From positions 5,208,001 to 5,272,000 of the forward strand of contig NZ_CP029192.1 of the NCBI RefSeq assembly GCF_008642315.1: 64,000 nucleotides of DNA. Reading direction: 5' to 3'. Below, in pieces: positions 57,570 through 64,000 of the stretch. The notes beneath the pieces were generated by a model. The model saw only the letters and a program-made list of their open reading frames with translations. It was not told where the DNA came from and did no database searches. Source of the DNA: Streptomyces venezuelae. Lineage in GTDB: Bacteria > Actinomycetota > Actinomycetes > Streptomycetales > Streptomycetaceae. Made by a program: the position numbers and the translations under genes. Position 1 is the first letter of the stretch. The number at the start of each line of letters is the position of its first letter.

Positions 57570-59489
57570 ATGACCCAGCCGCCCCAGCCACCCCAGCAGC
57601 CCCCGAACCAGCCCCCGCAGGGCGGGTTCGGCGCCCCGCAGGACCCGCCGCCCGGAGGGTTCGGCAAGGCCCCCGAGCCGTCGTACGGCTACCCGCAGAC
57701 GCCGCCGCCCCCGGCTCCGCCCGCGCCCCCCGGCCAGCCCCCGCAGGCCCCGCCGCCCGCGGCACCCCCGGCAGCACCTCCGGCACCCCCGGCGGGCCAG
57801 CCCAACTACGGCTACCCGCAGGCCCCGCAGGCCCCGCAGGCCCCGCAGGCCCCGCAGGCCCCGCAGGCCCCGCAGAGCTACGGTTACCCGACCCAGCCCG
57901 CGCAGCCCCAGTACCAGCAGGGCTACCCGACGCAGCCCGCGCAGCCGCAGTACCAGCAGGGCTACCAGCAGCCGCCCACCATGCCGATGCAGCCGCAGCC
58001 CGGCGACTCCGGCTCCGGCGGTGGCGGCAAGAAGATCAGCAGCCAGATGACGATCATCATCGCGGCGGTCGCCGCGATCGCGCTGATCGTCGGCGGCGGT
58101 GTCTACTACGCCTCGACGAAGGACGACGACTCCAAGAACACCGCGCAGGAGTCGGGCGGCAAGGACGGCAAGGGCGGCAAGGGCGAGAAGGGCGGCGAGA
58201 AGGGCGGCGGTGCGCTGCCCGACCAGGGGCCGGCCAAGGAGAAGGCTCCGGGCGATCCCGCGGCCAAGGTGGCCATGCAGCTGCCGCAGCCCGCGATCCC
58301 CAAGGACCAGATCTGGAACGCCACCGGGTCCGTCCTGACCGACGACACCTACGTCAAGGCGGGCATCAACGAGCTGAACGGCTACGACCCGGACACCGGC
58401 AAGGAGAAGTGGTCGATTCCCCTCTCCGGCATGATGTGCGCGATGTCGCCCGAGGTCACCAAGGACGGCATCGCCGCGGTCGTCACCGAAGAGGCCAAGC
58501 GGAACAAGGGGGGCGACTACGAGCAGTGCACCAACGTCTCGGCGGTCGACCTCAAGTCCGGCAAGAAGCTCTGGACCGAGAGCGCCGAGACCAACGGCGT
58601 GAAGGCGACGTTCAAGGAAGTCACCATCTCGGGCACCACGATCGCCGCGGGCTCGGGCACCTCCAGCGGCGGCGCCGCCTGGGACGTCAAGGGCGAGTCC
58701 CTGTGGAAGCCGAAGGTCGGCAAGTGCAAGGACGTCGGGTACGCGGGCGGTGACCAGCTCGTCGCGATCCGCGAGTGCGGCACGTACGGCGACGAGACGC
58801 TGAAGGTCCAGCTCCTCGACCCGAAGACCGGCGACGACAAGTGGACGTACCCGATCGCCCCCGGCATCGACAACGCCAAGATCATCTCCACGAACCCGGT
58901 CGTCTTCGGCCAGGACACCACGAAGATCACGGCCTCCGGCGTCACGGACGTCTTCTCGCTCGGCAGCAACGGCAAGCTGCGCGCGAAGATCTCGCTGCCG
59001 GACGGGAAGTACGAGCACGACTGCGGCGTGAACATGGTCAACGACTGCAAGGCGATCGCGGTCGGCAACGACCGGCTGTACGTTCCGACGCGCCAGCACG
59101 ACGGCAGCGGCGAGAGCTACAACCGCACCAACGAGATCGTGTCCTTCTCGCTGGCCACCGGCAAGCCGACCAGTGACCGCGCGGTCGCCGGCGACAACGG
59201 CGAGATCTTCCCGATCCGCATGGACGGCGGCAACGTCCTCGCGTACAAGGCCCACAGCTACAAGCAGGGCGCGCAGGTCGTCTCGCTCGACGGCAAGACG
59301 ATGAAGGAGACCAAGCTCCTGGAGACCCCGGGCTCCGAGTCGGTCACCGAGGCGATCAGCGGCATGGTCCCGAAGTCCAACGAACTCCTCTATGCCGACG
59401 GGCACCTGTTCCTCGGCAAGAAGCTGCTGAGCAAGCCCTACTCGAAGGACGACAAGGAGTACGTGGCGCTCGGCTTCGTCGCGAAGTAG
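57570..59489 (+). CDS. Membrane-anchored PQQ-like beta-propeller protein, paralogue 2
   Basis: A 639-residue paralogue of the preceding gene. It has a proline-rich repeat tail (APQAPQAPQ and QPAQPQYQQGYPT units), a helix (SSQMTIIIAAVAAIALIVGGGVYYAS), a charged Gly/Lys stretch and a blade-rich domain (PDTGKEKWSIPL, KSGKKLWTESAE, PKTGDDKWTYPIAP, ATGKPTSDR). The NYGYPQAPQ and paired-Cys patterns (MMCAMS, EQCTNVS, GKCKDV) match in style. The ATG has AAGGAA about 12 nt upstream. A strong terminator follows. The functions of both are unknown. Confidence 0.88.
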   Translation: MTQPPQPPQQPPNQPPQGGFGAPQDPPPGGFGKAPEPSYGYPQTPPPPAPPAPPGQPPQAPPPAAPPAAPPAPPAGQPNYGYPQAPQAPQAPQAPQAPQAPQSYGYPTQPAQPQYQQGYPTQPAQPQYQQGYQQPPTMPMQPQPGDSGSGGGGKKISSQMTIIIAAVAAIALIVGGGVYYASTKDDDSKNTAQESGGKDGKGGKGEKGGEKGGGALPDQGPAKEKAPGDPAAKVAMQLPQPAIPKDQIWNATGSVLTDDTYVKAGINELNGYDPDTGKEKWSIPLSGMMCAMSPEVTKDGIAAVVTEEAKRNKGGDYEQCTNVSAVDLKSGKKLWTESAETNGVKATFKEVTISGTTIAAGSGTSSGGAAWDVKGESLWKPKVGKCKDVGYAGGDQLVAIRECGTYGDETLKVQLLDPKTGDDKWTYPIAPGIDNAKIISTNPVVFGQDTTKITASGVTDVFSLGSNGKLRAKISLPDGKYEHDCGVNMVNDCKAIAVGNDRLYVPTRQHDGSGESYNRTNEIVSFSLATGKPTSDRAVAGDNGEIFPIRMDGGNVLAYKAHSYKQGAQVVSLDGKTMKETKLLETPGSESVTEAISGMVPKSNELLYADGHLFLGKKLLSKPYSKDDKEYVALGFVAK

Positions 59490-59511
59490 TCGAACAGCCA
59501 CGGCGTCACGG

Positions 59512-59557
59512 ACGGCGGCGGGCGCCCCCACGCACCACGGGGGGCGCCCGCCGCCGT
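59512..59557 (+). terminator. Strong hairpin terminator of the propeller operon
   Basis: An 18-bp perfect stem, 59512-59529 (ACGGCGGCGGGCGCCCCC) pairing with 59540-59557, with a 10-nt loop. It lies 23 nt after the paralogue 2 stop. Confidence 0.92.
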
Positions 59558-59713
59558 ATCCGTACCACCCGGGTCTCCCCAACGCCCCCCGAATGGCATG
59601 GATTTCGGCATTCCGGGCCGCTTCTGGCCGGTAGGGGGCGCGTAACGTCGAACAAGCGTGTAGCTTCCGGGGGATGAAGGGTCGGGGGGCCCGCGGGGAA
59701 CTGGGGGGTTGCT

Positions 59714-60454
59714 ATGGGTGTGCGGCTCATGGTGGTCGACGATCACCGACTGCTCGCCGAGGCCCTCGCCTCGGCGCTGAAACTGCGCGGGCACCGTGTG
59801 CTCGCCGCCGCCGCGCCCGCGGCGGGCGCCGCGGAACTGGTCATCAGCAGGGCCCCGGAGGTCTGCCTCCTGGGGACGGCGACACCGGCCGAACCGGGCA
59901 TGTTCGACCCGGTCGTGAAGATCAAGCGGGAGCGTCCGCAGGTGGCGGTCGTGGTGCTCGGCCCGGTGCCGAGCCCGCGGGGGATCGCCGCAGCCTTCGC
60001 CTCCGGCGCCTCCGGTTACGTACGCCATGACGAGCGCATCGAAGGAGTGGAGCGCGCCATCATGAAGGCGCGCGCCGGGGAGGCCGCCGTCGCACCCCAG
60101 TTGCTGCAGGGCGCCTTCAGCGAACTGCTCAATCCGGCCGCGCAGCCCGACGACGAGGGGCAGCGGCTGCTGCAGATGCTCACGCCCCGCGAGGTCGAGG
60201 TCCTGGTGCGGGTCGCCGACGGCGAGGACACCCGGCTGATCGCCGCGGGCATGGGGATAGCCCCGAGCACCGCGCGCACGCACGTGCAGCGGGTCCTGAT
60301 GAAGCTGGGCGTCGGATCACGGTTGGAGGCCGCCGCGCTCGCGGCGCGGACGGGTCTTCTGGAGCGCGCCGAGCGCCCCGCGTCGGCGTACGCGCACCAT
60401 GCGGGCGCCGCGGAGGGCGCGGACATGACGACGGGGCCCGAGCCACCGCGGTGA
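59714..60454 (+). CDS. LuxR-type response regulator with degenerate receiver
   Basis: A 246-residue regulator. The N-terminal receiver-like domain keeps the acidic pair Asp9-Asp10 (LMVVDDHRLLAEAL) and a GASGYVRHDE block. However, at the phospho-acceptor position it reads APEVCLLGTATP, i.e. Gly54 replaces Asp. The C-terminal LuxR HTH is intact: LTPREVEVLVRVADGEDTRLIAAGMGIAPSTARTHVQRVLMKLGVGSRLEAAALA. It probably works without phosphorylation, e.g. as an orphan regulator responding to protein or ligand binding. It has a GGGGGG site upstream of the ATG and a hairpin overlapping its end. Confidence 0.9.
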   Translation: MGVRLMVVDDHRLLAEALASALKLRGHRVLAAAAPAAGAAELVISRAPEVCLLGTATPAEPGMFDPVVKIKRERPQVAVVVLGPVPSPRGIAAAFASGASGYVRHDERIEGVERAIMKARAGEAAVAPQLLQGAFSELLNPAAQPDDEGQRLLQMLTPREVEVLVRVADGEDTRLIAAGMGIAPSTARTHVQRVLMKLGVGSRLEAAALAARTGLLERAERPASAYAHHAGAAEGADMTTGPEPPR

Positions 60455-60469
60455 GCTCGGGCCCCGTCG
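60429..60469. terminator. Bidirectional terminator overlapping the LuxR stop
   Basis: CGACGGGGCCCGAGC (60429-60443) pairs perfectly with 60455-60469 (15 bp, 11-nt loop). The stem begins within the last codons of the LuxR gene and serves both convergent transcripts. Confidence 0.85.
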
Positions 60470-60487
60470 GCGTGCGGGAGCGGGGGG

Positions 60488-60784
60488 TCAGTCGTCCGCC
60501 GGTTCCCCGGCGGGTGCGGCCGTCGGGCGCAGCCAGAGCCAGCCCAGGAAGAAGAGCCCGAGGGCGAGCATGCCGAGGCCCGTCCACAGGTTGATGTTGA
60601 TGTCCTCGGCCTTCTTCAGGTCGGCGTCGGACGCGGTGATCCCGGCGATCGTCACGATGATTCCGTAGACGACGAACAGGCCGCCGATGATGCGCCGGAT
60701 GTCGAAGAGGCGCGCGGCTGTCGCGGACTTGCGCTCCAGCTCGGAGACTTCGTTGTGCAGGTCGGAGTTGTGCTGGTCGGACAT
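60488..60784 (-). CDS. Small two-helix membrane protein
   Basis: A 98-residue protein with a coiled/charged N-terminus (DLHNEVSELERKSATAARLFDIRRI), two hydrophobic helices (IGGLFVVYGIIVTIAGITAS and LWTGLGMLALGLFFLGWLWLRP) and a short acidic tail. It lies 21 nt downstream of the sodium/solute symporter on the same strand, so it may be co-transcribed. It resembles the small conserved membrane proteins found next to actinobacterial SSS symporters, but I cannot name the family. The ATG has an AGGACC-type site. Confidence 0.75.
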   Translation of the reverse strand: MSDQHNSDLHNEVSELERKSATAARLFDIRRIIGGLFVVYGIIVTIAGITASDADLKKAEDININLWTGLGMLALGLFFLGWLWLRPTAAPAGEPADD

Positions 60785-60805
60785 GTCTTCGGTCCTCCGA
60801 TCGGT

Positions 60806-62494
60806 CTAGAGCGAGTACGGCAGGTAGCAGGCCGCGGCGAGCACGATGGCGCCCCAGCCGAGCAGGGCCGGCCTGCGGTACCACGCGTCGTCGCCCTCCT
60901 CCGCGCCCTCGTCCTCCAGGCCGGGCGAGGCCGTCCCGTAGACCAGTCCCGCGAGTTCGGCCTCCGGCTTGGGCGCGGTGAAGAGCGTGACGACGACCAT
61001 GACGACGGCACCGGCGACGAAGCCGACGATCGCCGAGACGAAGTTCGCGCCCTGGTCGGTCGGGATGTCGATGACGCCCTGCTTGTAGATCCAGAAGTAG
61101 TTGACCATCGCGGCGCCGGTGCCCGCGACGAGGCCCCACACGCCGGACTTCATCGAGGCCCGCTTCCAGAACATGCCGATGATGAAGACGACGAACATCG
61201 GGACGTTGAAGAAGGAGAAGAGGGTCTGCAGGTACCCCATGATGTTCGAGAACGACGATGCGATGAACGCCGTGCCGATCGAGGCGAGCACGCCGATCGC
61301 GGTGATCAGACGGCCGAACTTCAAGTAGTAGCCGTCCTCCCGGTCCTTGATCACGTACTTCGCCCAGATGTCGTACGTGAACACGGTGTTGAAGGACGAG
61401 ACGTTCGCCGCCATGCCCGCCATGAACGCGGCGAGCAGACCGGTGACCGCGATGCCGAGGACGCCGTTGGGCAGCAGCTCCTGCATCAGATACGGGATCG
61501 CGTCGTTGTACGTCAGGTCGGAGCCCGCCGTGCCGATCTTCGGGACGAGGACGGCGGCGACCAGGCCCGGGATCATCACCAGGAAGACGATGAATATCTT
61601 CGGGAAGGCGGCGATCAGCGGGGTGCGCTGGGCGGCGCTGAGGTTCTTCGCGGAGAGGGCGCGCTGGACCTCGGCGAAGTTGGTCGTCCAGTAGCCGAAG
61701 GAGAGCACGAAGCCGAGGCCGAGGATGATCGTGAGCCAGTTGGCGCCGAGCGGGTTGGCGTCACCGATGCCGGTGCCGCCCCAGGCGGTCATGAAGTTCT
61801 CGCCGTGCTGCTTCTCGATGGATCCGGTGAGTCCGTCCCAGCCGCCGACCTTCTTCAGGCCGATGACGCAGATCGGGATCAGCGCGGCGAGGATCACGAA
61901 GAACTGCAGGACCTCGTTGTAGATCGCCGAGGAGAGACCGCCGATCGTGATGTACGCGAGGACGAAGAGGCCCGCGACGACGATCGCCACCCACTGCGGC
62001 CAGCCGAGGAGCGCCTCGACGACGATCGAGAGGGCGTAGAGGTTCACGCCCGCGATGAGGATCGCCGCGAAGGCGAAGAGCGCCGAGCTGAGCAGGTGCG
62101 CCGACTTGTCGAAGCGCTGGAGCAGGAACTCGGGGACGGACCGGACCTTGCTGCGGTAGTAGAACGGCATCATGACCAGGCCGAGGAAGACCATGGCGGG
62201 GATGGCGCCGATCCAGTACCAGTGGACGACCGCGACGCCGTACTGCGCGCCGGTGGCGGCCATGCCCAGGATCTCGGTGGCGCCCAGGTTCGCGGCGACG
62301 AAGGCGAGACCGGTGACCCACGCGGGCAGTGAGCGGCCCGAGAGGAAGAAGTCGAGACTGGTCTTCACGGAGCGCCGGGCGGCGAAGCCGATGCCGAGGA
62401 CCACGGCGAAGTAGATCGCCAGGATCGCGTAGTCGAGGCCGTTGGTGGGCAGCCGAAGCCCCTCGGCCAGGGTTGTCGTGGTGGGGGACTGCAT
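60806..62494 (-). CDS. Sodium:solute symporter (SSS), probably a sugar carrier
   Basis: A 562-residue polytopic membrane protein. The sequence RRSVKTSLDFFLSGRSLPAWVTGLAFVAANLGATEILGMAATG is the SSS signature, and 13-14 helices follow. GGLSSAIYNEVLQFFVILAALIPI and LSFGYWTTNFAEVQRALSAKN support the sugar (SglT-like) branch. It sits divergent to galT-galE with a shared regulatory region, so galactose uptake is a good inference, though not proven by motif. The ATG at 62494 has GAAGCGAG about 9 nt upstream. The promoter candidate is TTCAGT-N17-TAGGTT on the minus strand (62531-62559). Confidence 0.9.
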   Translation of the reverse strand: MQSPTTTTLAEGLRLPTNGLDYAILAIYFAVVLGIGFAARRSVKTSLDFFLSGRSLPAWVTGLAFVAANLGATEILGMAATGAQYGVAVVHWYWIGAIPAMVFLGLVMMPFYYRSKVRSVPEFLLQRFDKSAHLLSSALFAFAAILIAGVNLYALSIVVEALLGWPQWVAIVVAGLFVLAYITIGGLSSAIYNEVLQFFVILAALIPICVIGLKKVGGWDGLTGSIEKQHGENFMTAWGGTGIGDANPLGANWLTIILGLGFVLSFGYWTTNFAEVQRALSAKNLSAAQRTPLIAAFPKIFIVFLVMIPGLVAAVLVPKIGTAGSDLTYNDAIPYLMQELLPNGVLGIAVTGLLAAFMAGMAANVSSFNTVFTYDIWAKYVIKDREDGYYLKFGRLITAIGVLASIGTAFIASSFSNIMGYLQTLFSFFNVPMFVVFIIGMFWKRASMKSGVWGLVAGTGAAMVNYFWIYKQGVIDIPTDQGANFVSAIVGFVAGAVVMVVVTLFTAPKPEAELAGLVYGTASPGLEDEGAEEGDDAWYRRPALLGWGAIVLAAACYLPYSL

Positions 62495-62530
62495 GTGAAC
62501 TCGCTTCGTTGCGCGAACGGATCAGTCGGG

Positions 62531-62559
62531 AACCTACGCCTAGAACTTCAATAACTGAA
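62531..62559 (-). promoter_or_regulatory. Candidate symporter promoter
   Basis: On the minus strand TTCAGT (plus 62554-62559) and TAGGTT (plus 62531-62536) are separated by 17 nt, a good sigma-HrdB spacing. Confidence 0.5.
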
Positions 62560-62562
62560 CAC

Positions 62563-62642
62563 TTCTGTTGGTGTTCTTTGTTTGATTGTGATCGTTGACG
62601 TCGCTGTTGGCTTGTGGTTTGTTATGTTCGGTTCTGTTGGTG
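62563..62642. promoter_or_regulatory. galT / symporter intergenic region with direct repeats
   Basis: The T/G-rich 62562-62642 segment contains TTCTGTTGGTG twice (62563-62573, 62632-62642). CTGTTGG occurs a third time at 62604-62610. A TTTGATTGTGATCGTTGACG block (62581-62600) lies between. Base composition is far from the genome average. Streptomyces gal promoters are galactose-inducible and glucose-repressed, and direct repeats fit that regulation. Confidence 0.6.
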
Positions 62643-62662
62643 GGTGATGAGGAGCCCCGGAC

Positions 62663-63724
62663 GTGAAGAAGACCTCGACCCGTCTCGCCGACGGTCGTGA
62701 GCTCGTCTACTACGACGTACGCGACGACACCGTGCGCGATGCCGTCGACCGGCGCCCGCTCGCGCCCGTCGCCACCACGTCGGAGGTCCGCGAGGACCCC
62801 CTTCTGGGTGACTCCGTGGCCATCGCCTCGCACCGCCAGGGCCGCACCTACCACCCGCCGGCCGACGAGTGCCCCCTCTGCCCGTCCGCCGGGGACCGGC
62901 TCAGCGAGATCCCCGATGCGTCGTACGACGTCGTGGTCTTCGAGAACCGCTTCCCCTCGCTCGCGGGCGACGCCGGCCGCTGCGAGGTCGTCTGCTTCAC
63001 CTCCGACCACGCCTCGTCCTTCGCGGACCTCACCCCCGGGCAGGCCGCGCTCGTCCTGGAGGCCTGGACCGACCGGACCGCCGAGCTCTCCCACCTGCCC
63101 TCCGTCGAGCAGGTCTTCTGCTTCGAGAACCGCGGCGCCGAGATCGGTGTGACCCTCGGCCATCCGCACGGGCAGATCTACGCGTACCCCTTCGTCACCC
63201 CGCGCACGAATCTGATGCTGCGCTCGCTCGCCGCGTTCAAGGAGTCGTCCGGCGGCGGCAACCTCTTCGACGACGTCGTCGCCAGGGAGAGCGCGGGGGA
63301 GCGGATCGTCCTGGAGGGCGAGCACTGGATCGCGTTCGTGCCGTACGCGGCACACTGGCCCTACGAGGTGCACCTCTACCCCAAGCGCCGGGTGCCCGAC
63401 CTGCTCGCGCTCGACGACGCGGCACGCACAGAGTTCCCACAGATCTATCTGGAACTCTTGAGGCGCTTCGACCGGATCTTCGGCGCGGCGGAGAACCCCA
63501 CCCCCTACATCGCCGCCTGGCACCAGGCACCCTTCGGACCGCTGGAGGGACATGACGGGATCAACCGGGACGACTTCGCCCTCCATCTCGAACTTTTCAC
63601 GATTCGCCGCACTTCGGGCAAGCTGAAGTTCCTCGCGGGTTCCGAATCCGGTATGAGCGTGTTCATCAACGACGTGCCGCCGGAAGCCGCGGCCCAGCGA
63701 CTGCGAGAGGTAGCGAGTTCATGA
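62663..63724 (+). CDS. galT: Galactose-1-phosphate uridylyltransferase
   Basis: A 353-residue enzyme of the Leloir pathway that swaps galactose-1-phosphate with UDP-glucose. Zinc and fold motifs are [11 protein letters not shown] and [12 protein letters not shown], and the active-site HxHxQ is [15 protein letters not shown] with the uridylylated His. GTG with GAGGAG 10 nt upstream is the start. The gene ends in an ATGA overlap with galE, so translation is coupled. UDP-glucose for the cycle comes from galU elsewhere in this window. Confidence 0.95.
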   Translation: MKKTSTRLADGRELVYYDVRDDTVRDAVDRRPLAPVATTSEVREDPLLGDSVAIASHRQGRTYHPPADECPLCPSAGDRLSEIPDASYDVVVFENRFPSLAGDAGRCEVVCFTSDHASSFADLTPGQAALVLEAWTDRTAELSHLPSVEQVFCFENRGAEIGVTLGHPHGQIYAYPFVTPRTNLMLRSLAAFKESSGGGNLFDDVVARESAGERIVLEGEHWIAFVPYAAHWPYEVHLYPKRRVPDLLALDDAARTEFPQIYLELLRRFDRIFGAAENPTPYIAAWHQAPFGPLEGHDGINRDDFALHLELFTIRRTSGKLKFLAGSESGMSVFINDVPPEAAAQRLREVASS

Positions 63725-64000
63725 GCGGTAAGTACCTGGTCACCGGTGGTGCGGGCTACGTCGGAAGTGTGGTGGCCCAGCATCTGCTCGAGGCCGGGCA
63801 CGAGGTGACCGTCCTCGACAACCTCTCGACCGGCTTCCGCGAAGGCGTCCCCGCGGGCGCCTCGTTCATCGAGGGCGACATCCGCGATGCCGCCAAGTGG
63901 CTGGACTCCTCCTACGACGCCGTGCTGCACTTCGCCGCCTTCTCACAGGTCGGCGAGTCCGTGGTCAAGCCCGAGAAGTACTGGGACAACAACGTCGGCG
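63721..64000 (+). CDS. galE: UDP-glucose 4-epimerase, N-terminal part
   Basis: The start and first 93 codons of GalE; the gene is cut by the end of the window. The NAD-binding motif [25 protein letters not shown] (GxxGxxG) and [16 protein letters not shown] are characteristic. [23 protein letters not shown] is the standard GalE segment. It interconverts UDP-galactose and UDP-glucose. ATG overlaps the galT TGA (ATGA). A galK is expected to follow outside the window. Confidence 0.95.
   Translation, partial: MSGKYLVTGGAGYVGSVVAQHLLEAGHEVTVLDNLSTGFREGVPAGASFIEGDIRDAAKWLDSSYDAVLHFAAFSQVGESVVKPEKYWDNNVG

Noticed and set aside
1..64000. CRISPR arrays, integrases, insertion sequences or prophage genes
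   Set aside because: No regularly spaced repeats of 23-50 bp with unique spacers and no transposase, integrase or phage structural protein were seen; the repeats present are short regulatory, coding low-complexity or a single duplication.

Overview
This window is a chromosomal segment of a Streptomyces (or very close relative). The evidence is the very high G+C content with G/C-biased third codon positions, a SsgA-like sporulation protein, SepX (GlpR), an RpfB-type resuscitation factor, a Pmt O-mannosyltransferase and the galT-galE order known from Streptomyces. Apart from a small gap at 37.5-38.0 kb it is densely coded. No insertion sequence, phage, integrase or CRISPR array is visible, so it reads as core-type chromosome. 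One tRNA gene, tRNA-Ala(CGC), is present.

Layout. 1-2.3 kb: the end of pflB and complete pflA (pyruvate formate-lyase and its radical SAM activase), then a small conserved-type protein. 2.3-8 kb, minus strand: mscL, a SAF-domain protein, an MTA/purine phosphorylase, an FmdB zinc ribbon gene behind a CIRCE (HrcA) operator, an MFS transporter and a CPA1 antiporter with a TrkA-C domain. 8.2-11.1 kb: a membrane-anchored penicillin acylase family protein. 11.2-17.5 kb: 5-formyl-THF cyclo-ligase facing galU, moeA/glp, moaC, mogA, a RimJ-type acetyltransferase and sepX; the pairing of a gephyrin-like protein with its membrane receptor suggests a cell-division role beside molybdenum cofactor synthesis. 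17.5-22.8 kb: tRNA-Ala, a lipoprotein plus orphan histidine kinase, a GNAT, exonuclease III, a Tat-exported propeller-like protein and a MerR regulator. 22.9-26.3 kb: a translationally coupled Baeyer-Villiger monooxygenase / alpha-beta hydrolase / SDR operon. 26.3-33.1 kb: a CsbD-like protein, a tricorn-type protease, and a TetR-MMPL export pair with two visible operators. 33.2-36.3 kb: a SsgA-like protein and a CbiMN-Q-O ECF metal importer behind a perfect match to the Nur (nickel) box. 36.3-41.3 kb: a serine beta-lactamase fold hydrolase, small membrane proteins, PadR plus a permease-prefix protein, EamA and YbaK. 41.4-46.8 kb: tandem penicillin-binding proteins and Pmt. 46.8-52.7 kb: rsmI, a zinc-ribbon protein, tatD, rpfB, rsmA and ispE. 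52.8-60.5 kb: a DUF4328-type membrane protein, an ABC-F ATPase, two paralogous proline-rich membrane-anchored beta-propeller proteins and a LuxR-type regulator lacking the phospho-acceptor Asp. 60.5-64 kb: a small membrane protein and a sodium/solute symporter divergent from galT-galE (galE is cut by the window end).

Recurring signals. At least ten genes have a TANNNT-like -10 hexamer exactly 6 nt before the start codon and no Shine-Dalgarno, the pattern of leaderless transcription; three more have 7 nt. Two genes appear to start with CTG. Several operators can be read directly: CIRCE at 4924, Nur at 33619, paired TetR palindromes at 30055 and 30102, and the galT/symporter intergenic repeats. 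All family assignments come from motifs and domain order read by eye; no database search was possible.
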